Below are positions 40,836 through 49,755 of a stretch of DNA of 64,000 nt, piece by piece. How positions within the stretch are numbered: position 1 is the first letter of the stretch; the number at the start of each line of letters is the position of its first letter. The stretch is taken from NCBI GenBank assembly GCA_008375315.1, contig CP032507.1, positions 1,240,001 through 1,304,000 of the forward strand, given 5' to 3'. Position numbers and translations under genes: made by a program. This DNA comes from Ectothiorhodospiraceae bacterium BW-2. Its GTDB lineage: Bacteria > Pseudomonadota > Gammaproteobacteria > Thiohalomonadales > Thiohalomonadaceae. The notes beneath the pieces are model-generated. The model worked only from the letters and a program-made list of their open reading frames with translations, made no database searches and had not been told where the DNA came from.

Positions 40836-41861
40836 GTGAGACCGCTACCCTGGATCCTATTGCTGCTGACCACCCCACTCATCGCCGCCCCTCCTGCCGG
40901 TAAAGAGCGCCCTCCCACACCAGTAGAGGTGGTTGAGACAACCTTGCAGCAGCCGACAGAGCGCTATACCCTCTACGGTAAGGTGGTGGCACTGCAACAG
41001 AGTCGGCTCATCGCTCCGGTGGCGGCCCGACTAGAACAGCTCACCCCGCAGGAGGGGGAGAGGCTCTCACCGGGGGCGCTTATCGCCCGCTTCGATACCA
41101 CAGCCATTGAGAGTGACATCGCCACCACCCGCGGACGATTAGAGCAGGCCGAGGTGAATCTAAAACGGCAACAGCAGTTAGCACAGAGTAAAATCGCCAG
41201 CGAAGAGCAGGTTCTAGCCGCCCGCACCGAGGTGACGATTCAGCAGCAGACTCTTGCCGCTCTGCGCCACCGGTTAGCACTCCACCGCGTGACCGCCCCC
41301 TTTGCCTCACAGGTGACACAACGGCTACAGGAGCCGGGGAGCTGGATCAGTAGCGGCACGCCCCTACTAGAGCTTATCGCCACCGAGAGCTTAGTCGCCC
41401 GCCTCACCCTGCCCCTCCCCCTACTACAGCAGCTACAGCCGGCCCACCCGCTAACGCTACGCCGTCTTAATGGCACCACGCTCACCACGACACTCAAACA
41501 GAGCTACCCTCTGATAGTCTCTGGAGAGTTACTGCCACACATCGATCTCACCCTGCCGCCGACCACCCCTCCCTACCAATTGGGGGAGTGGCTAGAGGCG
41601 ACACTAGAGTTACAACACCCCCCGCAACTCATGGTACCGCTCAACGCCCTGCAAAACGATTTAGAGGGGAGCTACCTCTATCTAGTCGATAGCGACAACA
41701 GGGTCGAGCGGCGCAGCGTCACCATCGGCCAACTCCTCTCGGCGGGAGCGACCATTATCGCTGGGTTAGAGGGGGGGGAGCGGGTCATCGTCTCCGGCCT
41801 CTCCTCGTTAGCACCAAAGCGGCCGGTCTCGATTAGCCGCACCCTAACGCAACCCCACTAA
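40836..41861 (+). CDS. RND efflux periplasmic adaptor (HlyD/AcrA family)
   Basis: 341 residues with an N-terminal signal peptide ('LPWILLLLTTPLIAAPPAG'), start GTG after 'AACAG'. The barrel-sandwich half motifs ('VVALQQSRLIAPVAARLEQL' and 'LALHRVTAPFASQVTQRL') flank a coiled-coil hairpin of 'LEQAEVNLKRQQQLAQSK' type. Membrane fusion partner of the RND pump encoded 23 bases downstream. The start is seven bases after the cnoX-like stop. No regulator gene is adjacent; the substrate is unknown. Confidence 0.88.
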   Translation: MRPLPWILLLLTTPLIAAPPAGKERPPTPVEVVETTLQQPTERYTLYGKVVALQQSRLIAPVAARLEQLTPQEGERLSPGALIARFDTTAIESDIATTRGRLEQAEVNLKRQQQLAQSKIASEEQVLAARTEVTIQQQTLAALRHRLALHRVTAPFASQVTQRLQEPGSWISSGTPLLELIATESLVARLTLPLPLLQQLQPAHPLTLRRLNGTTLTTTLKQSYPLIVSGELLPHIDLTLPPTTPPYQLGEWLEATLELQHPPQLMVPLNALQNDLEGSYLYLVDSDNRVERRSVTIGQLLSAGATIIAGLEGGERVIVSGLSSLAPKRPVSISRTLTQPH

Positions 41862-41884
41862 ACCACACGACTCTATACTATACA

Positions 41885-44800
41885 ATGGCCACAGCAACAG
41901 GCTCCGGTCTCACCCGCTGGTCGGTTTACCACCCAGTTGGGGTCTCCATGTTGGCGCTAACCATCTTGGTACTCGGTTGGTTCGGCTTCGATCGACTGGC
42001 GATCGATCTACTGCCACAGATTATCTACCCTGAGATCAGCATTCGCGTCTCCACCGAAGCGAGTACGCCGGTCGAAATTGAGGATAAGATTACCCGCCAA
42101 CTCGAAGAGCAGCTAGCGATTACCGAAGGGGTTATCTCAATGAGCTCCGACACCAGCAACAGCCGTAGCGCCATCGATCTCACCTTCCCCTACGAATACG
42201 ATATTGATATCGCCCTGCGTGACGCTAGCACCCGCCTCGATCGCGCCAAGCGCTTCCTACCCGATGAGGCGGAACAGCCGATCATCTTTAAGCGCGATCC
42301 CTCCCAAATCGCCGTCGCCGAACTGATTATTAGCAGCCCGACCCGACCAACTGCCGAGCTACGCCACTGGGTGGAGTATCAATTGTCGCGCCACTTTTTA
42401 ACCATTCCCGGGGTGGCCTCGACCGAAATCGGCGGCGGCGGCGAGCGGCGCATCACTATCCTCCCCGACCCGCTCAAACTACTCCACTACCAACTCACAC
42501 TCGATGAGCTAACTGAGGCGATAACTAGCGCCAACCGACAGCAGTCAACCGGCGTCATCCGCTTTAGCAACTTTGAGATAGAGAGCTATATTAACAACCG
42601 CTTCACCTCCCTCGAACAGCTACGCCAGCTCCCCATCCCACTCGGCAACCAGCAAAGCGTGGCTCTCGCAGAGCTCGCCCAAATCTGGCCCGGGGGGAGC
42701 GAAGAGCGCATCAAAGTACGGCTCAATGGCGAATCGGGGATTAAGCTCTCCATTCAAAAGCTGCCGCTAGCCAATAGTGTCGCCGTCGTCGATGGCGTGC
42801 GCGCTAAACTCACCGACCTGCGCCAGCAGGGGCTCTTTGCTGACGATATTCGCATCGATTTTATCCAGGAGCAGGGGAGCTTTGTCGCTGCCGCCATCCA
42901 TAGCACCCAAATGGCCGGCATGAGCGCGATTCTATTGGCGATGTCGATTATCTATCTCTTTTTAGGCGACTGGCGTCGAACCCTCATCATCGGCACCGCG
43001 ATTCCGTTTGCAATGATGATCACCTTTATCCTCATGGCTAGCAGCGGTCTAAGTCTCAATATTATGACCCTAGGCGGTCTGGCGCTCGGTGTTGGACTAC
43101 TGCTCGATAATACCATTGTGATGTTAGAGAATATCCACCGCCACCAACAAGATCCGAAGGGGAACAAGCAGCAGAAGGCGGCGCTAGCAGCCGCTGAGAT
43201 TCAGAGTGCAATCGTCGCCTCGACCTCGACCAACCTGGCGGCGCTGCTACCGTTTCTACTCATCGGCGGCCTGATAGGGCTGCTGTTTCGGGAGCTCATT
43301 TTAACCATTACCGCCGCCCTACTCGCCTCGCTACTCCTCTCCTTAACCCTCGTACCGGCACTCTCTAGCCAGATGCACAGCCGTAGCTCAGCCCACCGGC
43401 TACAGCAGCTCTTTAACGCCTTCATGGCCCTATTACAAAACGGTTATAGCGCCCTGCTACGCGCCCTACTTCGGTTAAAGACGCTGCAACTACTCTTCAT
43501 CGCTGCCCTGCTAGCTGGCATGTGGTTGGCGGTACCTCGGCTAATGGGCGGTATTGAGCAGTTTCTTCCCGCCATCGATAACGGCGATGTGGTGATTAGC
43601 ATTAGCTCCGATCCCGGCACCTCACTGGCCGATATGGATGCGATGGTAAGCCAAATCGAAGCTAAATTAGCTCAAGATCACCATGTCGCCACCCAAGGGG
43701 TCGTGGTGGGCGGCTTTATCTTTGGCCGCACCACCATTGAGCGCTCTAACCGCAGCTTCTTCAATGTCACCCTACTCCCCCGCGCCGAACGGCCACTGAC
43801 AGTCGAACAGTGGGTCGATCAATTTAACCAAGCGCTTAAAGGGCTCGATTTAACCGGCTTTCGGATACGGGTCTTTGCCCGCGGGATTCGCGGCATTCGG
43901 CTCGGCGGTGGCGATGAAGATCTCACCTTGCGCATTCAGGGCGATAACCTCGATACCCTAGCCACTCTAGCGCTAAAACTAAGTAGCGAGTTAGCTAATA
44001 ACATTGAGGGGCTGAGTAATATCGGCCATAGCGTTGAAGATAGACTACAACAGATAGAGATTCAGCCCGATCTAGCCGCACTGCAACGCTTCGGCATTGC
44101 CGTCGATGAGCTCAATCAGACCATTCGCGACGCCCTACAGGGGCGACGGGCCGGCGATCTTCTCAGCGGTCAATATCCGATAGAGATGGAGCTACGCCTC
44201 ACCCCACCACAACAGGTCGATTTAGAGCTATTGCAAAATCTGGTCGTAGGCCAAATCGAACAGACCCCCCTCTATCTCCACCAGGTCGCTCAACTAGGGC
44301 TAACCACCATGGCCGCCGAAATTTTGCACGATAACCAGCAGCGAGTGGTTGAGGTCACCGCCGCCATTCGTGGCGATGTTAACCAAGATCGGCTCTATCA
44401 ACAGCTCGATGAGCTCATGACCACTCTAGAATTGCCCGAAGGCTACACTATCTATGAGTCGGGAGCTCGTGAGGAGATTGAGCAGAGCCAGCAGCGGGGG
44501 CAGGTACTAGTGCTATTAGCGATCTTTTTAGTCTTTGTGGTGATGGCAGTACAGTACGAATCGCTTCGTAACCCGATCATTATTCTACTAGCCATCCCGT
44601 TTGCCCTACTCGGCGTTGCGGGCGGGCTAGAGCTGTTTGCGATGCCACTCTCGATGCCGGTGATTTTGGGCACCATTATGCTCACCGGTATTGTGGTTAA
44701 TAACGCCATCTTATTAGTCGAATATTTTGAAATCGGCCATCGACAGGGGCTTAGCAAACAGGAGGCGATTTTAGAGGCGGCTCGCCTGCGACTGCGACCG

Positions 44801-45031
44801 ATATTAATGACCACCCTTACCACCGTTCTAGGTATGCTACCGCTAGCGCTCAATCAGGGCTCAGGAGCGGAGATGTTACAACCACTCGCCACGACACTCA
44901 TTAGTGGACTCACCACCTCGTTACCGGTAACACTAATGCTCATTCCGTTAATCTACCACTATTTAGGGAGAGAGCACTTAACAGCCACAAGCGACTTAGC
45001 GCCTGGGAGAGGCGATGCTCGATTGTCGTGA
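41885..45031 (+). CDS. RND-family efflux transporter, inner-membrane subunit
   Basis: 1048 residues with the two large periplasmic loops and 12 membrane segments of RND pumps. N-terminus 'WSVYHPVGVSMLALTILVLGWFGFDRLAIDLLPQI' is typical. 'GGLALGVGLLLDNTIVMLENIHRH' in TM4 carries the proton-relay Asp, and 'GTIMLTGIVVNNAILLVEY' lies in TM10-11. It pairs with the adaptor gene upstream. TolC-like outer-membrane partner is encoded at 59.4-60.6 kb, but no link is shown. Confidence 0.92.
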   Translation: MATATGSGLTRWSVYHPVGVSMLALTILVLGWFGFDRLAIDLLPQIIYPEISIRVSTEASTPVEIEDKITRQLEEQLAITEGVISMSSDTSNSRSAIDLTFPYEYDIDIALRDASTRLDRAKRFLPDEAEQPIIFKRDPSQIAVAELIISSPTRPTAELRHWVEYQLSRHFLTIPGVASTEIGGGGERRITILPDPLKLLHYQLTLDELTEAITSANRQQSTGVIRFSNFEIESYINNRFTSLEQLRQLPIPLGNQQSVALAELAQIWPGGSEERIKVRLNGESGIKLSIQKLPLANSVAVVDGVRAKLTDLRQQGLFADDIRIDFIQEQGSFVAAAIHSTQMAGMSAILLAMSIIYLFLGDWRRTLIIGTAIPFAMMITFILMASSGLSLNIMTLGGLALGVGLLLDNTIVMLENIHRHQQDPKGNKQQKAALAAAEIQSAIVASTSTNLAALLPFLLIGGLIGLLFRELILTITAALLASLLLSLTLVPALSSQMHSRSSAHRLQQLFNAFMALLQNGYSALLRALLRLKTLQLLFIAALLAGMWLAVPRLMGGIEQFLPAIDNGDVVISISSDPGTSLADMDAMVSQIEAKLAQDHHVATQGVVVGGFIFGRTTIERSNRSFFNVTLLPRAERPLTVEQWVDQFNQALKGLDLTGFRIRVFARGIRGIRLGGGDEDLTLRIQGDNLDTLATLALKLSSELANNIEGLSNIGHSVEDRLQQIEIQPDLAALQRFGIAVDELNQTIRDALQGRRAGDLLSGQYPIEMELRLTPPQQVDLELLQNLVVGQIEQTPLYLHQVAQLGLTTMAAEILHDNQQRVVEVTAAIRGDVNQDRLYQQLDELMTTLELPEGYTIYESGAREEIEQSQQRGQVLVLLAIFLVFVVMAVQYESLRNPIIILLAIPFALLGVAGGLELFAMPLSMPVILGTIMLTGIVVNNAILLVEYFEIGHRQGLSKQEAILEAARLRLRPILMTTLTTVLGMLPLALNQGSGAEMLQPLATTLISGLTTSLPVTLMLIPLIYHYLGREHLTATSDLAPGRGDARLS

Positions 45032-45045
45032 AATAGCCGACTAAC

Positions 45046-45119
45046 AGGTGGACTCCAACTCCCTCTGACGGTAGTATTAGGGCCGATTCCGTTAATCGAC
45101 CACTCTGTTTAGGTAAGGA
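45046..45119 (+). pseudogene. Remnant of a second RND gene 3' end
   Basis: About 70 bases after the RND stop, one frame reads 'QLPLTVVLGPIPLIDHSV' then TAG. This aligns with the end of the preceding gene, 'SLPVTLMLIPLIYHYLG', and the DNA shares ATTCCGTTAATC-GACCACT with two or three substitutions. It looks like the degenerate tail of a paralogous or duplicated copy. Confidence 0.5.
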
Positions 45120-45131
45120 GCAAAAACCAAC

Positions 45132-45862
45132 ATGAAAAGTCAACTACTAACATTTCAAAACAATCTGTTACAAAAAATGACCCTAGTTGTCATCCTACTT
45201 TGGCTAACACCGCTCTCGGCAGAGATGTTAGTCAGCCCGATTCGGGTCGATTTGGACGAAAACAGCCGTGTCGCCTCGGTTACGATTAATAATACCAGTG
45301 ACGGTTCCAGAACCTATCTATTAGACTGGGTTGAAAAGAATATGAATAGTAGCGGTGTGTATAGTACACTTCGCGGTGATGCAAAACCGAACTACAATAG
45401 TGCCCAAAGATGGCTGCGGGTCTCACCACGACGGATTACTGTACCGGCTAACTCCAACCAAAGCGTGCGGGTACAGTTTCAGCCTTCGGCTAATATGCAG
45501 CCGGGTGAATACCGTACCCATCTGCTGTTTAAAGTCCAAAGCGATATCTCTGAACCCACTTCAGTCTCAACCATGGAGAACGCCGAGGGGCTGCAGTTCC
45601 AACTGAATATGCAGATGTCGGTCTCCATTCCGGTTGTGGTTAACTACCGCACTCCGCCACCACAGGTAGCAATTAGCGAAATTAAGACCGTGCCACAAGC
45701 GGTTACCGAGCGCTACAACACTTTGGAGTTACAGCTAGAGCGCAGTGGTATAGCGGGCAGCCATGGCGATATTGTCGTCGAAATGCAACGCAGCCGAGAT
45801 ACCCCGATAGAGCGGATCGGCTTTTACGAAAATGTCGCCGTCTTTGCCGATATGCCCAGTCG
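45132..45862 (+). pseudogene. Truncated fimbrial/pili assembly chaperone
   Basis: Periplasmic chaperone of the PapD-like family with a signal peptide ('MTLVVILLWLTPLSAEM', residues about 16-32). Two Ig-like domains are visible: 'VSPIRVDLDENSRVASVTINNTSDG', 'LRVSPRRITVPANSNQSVRVQF' and 'SIPVVVNYRTPPP'. The domain homology stops at 'VAVFADMPSRS', where the final strand region of the second domain should continue. The frame then runs for about 45 residues of unrelated sequence to a stop at 45998. Beyond 45862 another frame belongs to a methyltransferase fragment, so the 3' end has been lost to a deletion or recombination. No usher or pilin gene is nearby. Confidence 0.82.
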
Positions 45863-46471
45863 AAGTATAACCAGTTCGATACGATCTATCATGAGCACTT
45901 CTCCTACTTATCGTTACAAACCGTCAGTCAGATTTTCCAGAGTGTTGGATTACGCATTTGGGATGTCGAACAGTTATCAACCCACGGTGGCAGCCTGAGA
46001 ATCTATGGTTGCCACGATGAAGATAAGCGTGCAACGACAGTTGCGGTAAACGAACTGTTAGCACAAGAGATCCAAAGTAGCTTACAGCAAGTCACTACCT
46101 ATACCCAATTTCAACAGAACGCAGATCGGGTAAAAAATGAGCTGCTACAGTTTCTAATTGAACAGAAAGGGGCAGGTAAAACGGTTGCGGCTTATGGGGC
46201 TGCGGCAAAAGGCAATACTCTGTTAAACTATGGTGGTGTAAAGCCCGATTTACTCCCGTTTGTCTGCGATGCAGCCCAAGCTAAACAGGGTAAATATATG
46301 CCAGGAAGCCACATACCCATTTTAGCGCCAGAGGCGATTCAGCAAGCAAAGCCCGATTTTATTCTGATTTTGCCGTGGAACATTGCTCCGGAAGTACAAA
46401 AACAGCTAACCTACATTCGTGAATGGGGTGGAAAGTTTGTGGTAGCGGTGCCGAGCTTAACGATCGTGTAA
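45863..46471 (+). pseudogene. C-methyltransferase, 3' fragment
   Basis: A frame out of step with the chaperone reads 'KYNQFDTIYHEHFSYLSL' and runs to a TAA at 46469. 'FDTIYHEHFSYLS' is a strong motif of sugar-nucleotide C-methyltransferases. The downstream part matches the C-terminal domain of that family ('VAAYGAAAKGNTLLNYGGV', 'QGKYMPGSHIPI', 'FILILPWNIAPEV', 'WGGKFVVAVPSL'). The SAM-binding half and start codon are absent. Its product family makes branched deoxysugars for O-antigen or related glycans. Confidence 0.85.
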
Positions 46472-46495
46472 CAAAACTATCTCGCAAGGATTACA

Positions 46496-47854
46496 GTGAA
46501 ACAGCGTTGGACACTACAATTTGAAAGTTTAGGTCGTATCGATCGAGGTGAGATTACTCTCGCCCCTATGATGATCTTTACCGGTCAGAACAACACCGGA
46601 AAAAGTTATGTTATGGCTCTGCTGTGGGGCGTCATCGCATTAGGGCGCGAGTTATTTCCGGAAGATGTTCCTGAAAACACAGCCTACCAACGCTGTGATG
46701 AGTGGCTATCAGAAAAAATTGGTCAAGGTGTCCCTATTGATGAGGCGATTGCCAATATGTTTATCGCTTGGTTTAGTGAATCGCTAAATCAACACCGAGG
46801 CAAGCTCACTGATGCACTCTTTGGAGAGGGTCAGGTTCCGCTTAAAAGTCTGCGTATAAAAGATTATCAGCGCACGGTTCCGCTGAAATTACGCTGGGAT
46901 GAAGGACAACGGGATTCAACTTCGCGTTTCTCTGCAGGCAAAGATTATGTCCGTTTTCCATTAAATGAAAAAAAAATCGGCAAGGCTGCCCGCTATCGTA
47001 TGATTCGCTATCTTACCTGGAAGCTGGTAATGGACGACCTGAGTGCGCCACTGTTTCCGCCAACACAGCCATTTGGTGCTGCGCCACGGGGGGAGATCCT
47101 CTATCTGCCCGCAGCGCGTACCGGTTTTATGTTAATGCGTAAAACATTAGCAACTGCCACGATGGGCATTGCTAGTCTGCCGGGAGCAGAACACGCCATG
47201 CCACTTATTTTGCCTGTCCGACGATTTTTACAACGACTATTTGGTCTCAGTTTCCATGAAAAAGGGACGCATTCCGATGTGGCGGATAGAATCGAGCAGG
47301 AGATTGTGATGGGCACCATTCGACCCGATGGTGCGCCGCTGCCAGACTACCAATATAGTCCTGTTAACCAAACAGATCTGAACCTGCCGATATGGCTTAC
47401 CTCTTCCATGGTGACAGAGCTAGCGCCTCTACTCATTTTTTTGCGCAGCCGTGAGGATTTCAGAACCCTGCTGATTGAAGAACCAGAAGCGCATCTGCAC
47501 CCTGAGGCGCAGATTGTACTTGCCAAGGCACTGATTCAACTTGTTAACGCAGGCCTACCGGTTTGGCTCACCACTCATGGTGATAATTTCTTGCAACAGC
47601 TAAGTAATCAGGTTAAGGCATCCTCACTCAATAACGCACAAAGAGGAGAGCACGGATACCAGAAAGAGGAGTGTATCAAACCCGATGATGTGAGGGGCTA
47701 CTATTTTGCTGTCAGCGATGCACACCATAAAACGGGTATTACACCCTTAAGCATCTCCCTAGATGGCATTGCGGCAACCTCATTTAATGAAACGCTGATT
47801 CGCCTGAGTCAGCAGACGCTCTCAATTAACGCAGCGATCGATGCGACTCAATGA
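46496..47854 (+). CDS. AAA15/OLD-like ATPase of a candidate two-gene system
   Basis: 452 residues, GTG start after 'AAGGATTACA'. Walker A is 'GQNNTGKS' (residues 30-37), an SMC/OLD-like P-loop at the end of an N-terminal 'FESLGRIDRGEITLAPMMIFTG' lobe. The signature and Walker B are combined in 'LLIEEPEAHLHPEAQ' near 325, and an H-loop 'TTHGDN' lies near 359. There is no TOPRIM domain as in true OLD nucleases. The middle (about 60-290) is unrecognised. The stop overlaps the next gene by four bases (ATGA). The pair sits inside a broken sugar-gene cluster and its base composition is lower in G+C than the core. Many ABC-type ATPases paired with a nuclease act in phage defence, which is the inferred role here. 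Confidence 0.8.
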   Translation: MKQRWTLQFESLGRIDRGEITLAPMMIFTGQNNTGKSYVMALLWGVIALGRELFPEDVPENTAYQRCDEWLSEKIGQGVPIDEAIANMFIAWFSESLNQHRGKLTDALFGEGQVPLKSLRIKDYQRTVPLKLRWDEGQRDSTSRFSAGKDYVRFPLNEKKIGKAARYRMIRYLTWKLVMDDLSAPLFPPTQPFGAAPRGEILYLPAARTGFMLMRKTLATATMGIASLPGAEHAMPLILPVRRFLQRLFGLSFHEKGTHSDVADRIEQEIVMGTIRPDGAPLPDYQYSPVNQTDLNLPIWLTSSMVTELAPLLIFLRSREDFRTLLIEEPEAHLHPEAQIVLAKALIQLVNAGLPVWLTTHGDNFLQQLSNQVKASSLNNAQRGEHGYQKEECIKPDDVRGYYFAVSDAHHKTGITPLSISLDGIAATSFNETLIRLSQQTLSINAAIDATQ

Positions 47855-48390
47855 AAACTGAACGCTTTCAGAAAGAGGCTTGGTCACAAGGACGGCAGCT
47901 TAAGGCTATTGAAAAAGCGAATGATGGCTTCGCTGAGATGACGCTCAACCTGAAAACGAGGGGGGTATTGTTCCAGTACTCGCCTAATACTTCGTTCATT
48001 TTCAGTAACCCGAAAAGAGCGGATGGGATTCTGTTTCAGCAGGAAGAGGGAGGGCGTTGGGGAATCACGCTGATTGAGCTAAAAAAGCAGGTAAAATCTA
48101 AAGAGTGGAGCAAGATAAAGCAGCAGTGGCACGGTGCATGGCTGCACGCAAAAGCGATTGCCGGAGTGCTGGAGATAACCCTTTCTGGTAAGGTACAATG
48201 TGTTATCGGTTATCAAACTGAAAAGTTAGGGCAGAATAGTACGGATCCGGTTCTAATCAAAACAGATAGGGCGACACAAAATGGCTGTCATGAATGGAGC
48301 GAAAAATATGCTGAAATTGATGAGGTTGGGACTGTCGCCTTTGTTTCAGTACAGTTGGATGCAAATGGTTTTGGTGAGGTGACATTATGA
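47851..48390 (+). CDS. Candidate PD-(D/E)XK nuclease partner of the ATPase
   Basis: 179 residues, not recognised as a named family. A possible nuclease core is visible: Asp58 in 'KRADGILFQQ', then Glu76-Leu-Lys78 in 'ITLIELKKQ', which is the D-...-E-x-K layout of the PD-(D/E)XK fold. Basic residues follow ('KSKEWSKIKQQW'). The ATG overlaps the ATPase stop (ATGA), so the two are coupled. The assignment rests on the motif and the context only. Confidence 0.6.
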   Translation: MKTERFQKEAWSQGRQLKAIEKANDGFAEMTLNLKTRGVLFQYSPNTSFIFSNPKRADGILFQQEEGGRWGITLIELKKQVKSKEWSKIKQQWHGAWLHAKAIAGVLEITLSGKVQCVIGYQTEKLGQNSTDPVLIKTDRATQNGCHEWSEKYAEIDEVGTVAFVSVQLDANGFGEVTL

Positions 48391-48638
48391 AGCCAAGAAT
48401 TCTCTATACTAAGCCTTCGATTACAGAGCTTGAAGTTAAATATGCTACTGATGCAGCAGCGAATGGCTGGGGCGATCAATGTTATGCCTATATCAATCGC
48501 TTTGAAGGATTGGAGAGGATGCAGATTTTTAATGTAACCGGTAAAGTGGAGCAGTCGGGGATATTTGTAGGTGAGTATGAATGTATGAATTCTAGAATTT
48601 TCCAAATTCCTATTACAGATTCCGGTGTCTATAATTAA
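48387..48638 (+). pseudogene. DegT/DnrJ-type aminotransferase 5' fragment
   Basis: The first ~40 residues ('LYTKPSITELEVKYATDAAANG' to 'YINRFEG') match the start of DegT/DnrJ/EryC1 sugar aminotransferases. From about residue 42 the sequence departs from the family and ends 40 residues later without any PLP region, so this is a 5' remnant joined to other DNA. The new tail ('IFNVTGKVEQSGIFVGEYECMNSRIFQIPITDSGVYN') is unidentified. The ORF overlaps the end of the nuclease candidate by four bases, so it could be mistaken for a third subunit of that system. Confidence 0.72.
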
Positions 48639-49054
48639 GATTTAATTATGCGAATTTTACTGACAGGCGCAACCGGCTTTATAGGTCGTTATATTGTACA
48701 AGAGTTACAACAGCAAGCGATCGACTTTGTCACTCTTGGCAGGAGTAATCCAGATAGATACAGAAATCACATTACAGCTGATCTATTAGCAACATCCGAC
48801 TTTGCCGATATTGTCAAAACAGCTCAGGCAACACATCTAATCCATTTAGCATGGTATGCCGAACATGGAAAGTATTGGTCATCGCCACTTAACTTAGATT
48901 GGATGCAGGCTACAACACGATTAGTCGAAGCGTTTTGAGAACATGGCGGAGAACATATTACTGTTTCGGGTACCTGTGCTGAGTATGATTGGAGTTATGG
49001 CTATTGTGACGAAGAGTTAACCCCAACCAATCCAAGTACAGTTTATGGTATTGC

Positions 49055-49062
49055 TAAAGATG
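49055..49062 (+). repeat. MITE target-site duplication, left copy
   Basis: TAAAGATG at 49055-49062, identical to the right copy at 49323-49330; possibly nine bases if the preceding C is counted. Confidence 0.85.
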
Positions 49063-49322
49063 GGCCTTGTTCATCTCTTCGTCAGCTCCCCTCCACCCCC
49101 TTCCCTCTGGGAAAGGCGGAGAGGGAAGGCGAGGGAATCATGCCTCATGAGGGTGACGAGACGATGAACAAGACCCGGGTTTCGTAGGGGCGGGTTTGAA
49201 ACCCGCCCCTACACGCCGTGGATTACCGGAAGAGATGGTCGTTTAAAAAGCACGGTTTGAATCACACTTGGTTGGAGGGGCATAATAGAAACCGCAAGCT
49301 TGACGGAACGATGAACAAGGCC
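49063..49322 (+). mobile_element. 260-bp MITE-like element
   Basis: Starts GGCCTTGTTCATC and ends GATGAACAAGGCC, a perfect 13-bp terminal inverted repeat that extends to about 18 of 21 bp. Flanking bases are TAAAGATG on both sides. No ORF of note. An additional copy of the terminal motif lies inside at 49154-49176, and a perfect 29-base palindrome (14-bp arms, odd centre) lies at 49184-49212. Non-autonomous DNA transposon by structure; the driving transposase is not in the window. Confidence 0.88.
49184..49212. repeat. 29-base perfect palindrome inside the MITE
   Basis: GTAGGGGCGGGTTT-G-AAACCCGCCCCTAC, 14-bp arms around one base. The GTAGGGGCGGG core resembles the right arm of the palindrome at 51316-51336, so it may be a REP-like repeat family of this genome. 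Confidence 0.75.
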
Positions 49323-49330
49323 TAAAGATG
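49323..49330 (+). repeat. MITE target-site duplication, right copy
   Basis: TAAAGATG directly follows the terminal GGCC of the element. Joining either copy to the other side re-creates the epimerase reading frame. Confidence 0.85.
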
Positions 49331-49755
49331 CAACCAGACAGTTAATCAAAATTATCTGTAACAAGCATAATGTACCGTTAGCATGGGGACTAGTCTTTTT
49401 CCCGTATGGTAAGGGGGAACCAGAAACCCGGTTAATCCCATCATTATTTTCTGTATTTCGCAATGAAAAAAAACCATTTGGAGTTAACGCTAATAGCTAT
49501 CGCGATTTTTTGCATGTATCCGATGTAGCACACGCATTCTTAATACTGGCAAAAAAAAATACAGCGGGTATAATTAATATTAGCTCTGGTGAACCATTGA
49601 TAATAAGAGAAGTGGTTGAGTTAATTGCCGATATGCATCAGAGTAAATCTGATAAAATTTTAAAGCTAACTACGCCCCTGAGTGTCAAGATACCCTGAGA
49701 CCACCCCTGATGAGAAATGAATGTAGAATCAGGGGGGCAACAGAGGAGATACACG

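Larger units (their letters stand above)
48648..49682 (+). pseudogene. NAD-dependent sugar epimerase/dehydratase, three lesions
   Basis: The 5' end is a normal extended-SDR start: 'LLTGATGFIGRYIVQEL' holds the G-x-x-G-x-x-G. A single in-frame TGA follows 'RLVEAF' at 48936 (probably a CGA Arg codon mutated), and the frame continues with 'EHGGEHITVSGTCAEYDW'. After 'STVYGIAKD' a 260-bp element is inserted; removing it and one target copy restores the same frame ('ATRQLIKIICNKHNVPLAWG...' to 'NISSGEPLIIREVVELIAD'). The 3' end is cut off by the IS at 49683. The Y-G-x-x-K catalytic motif is present at the insertion site. Confidence 0.88.

Noticed and set aside
48387-48638. Third gene of the ATPase-nuclease system
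   Set aside because: Its N-terminus is the start of a DegT aminotransferase, so it belongs to the broken sugar cluster.
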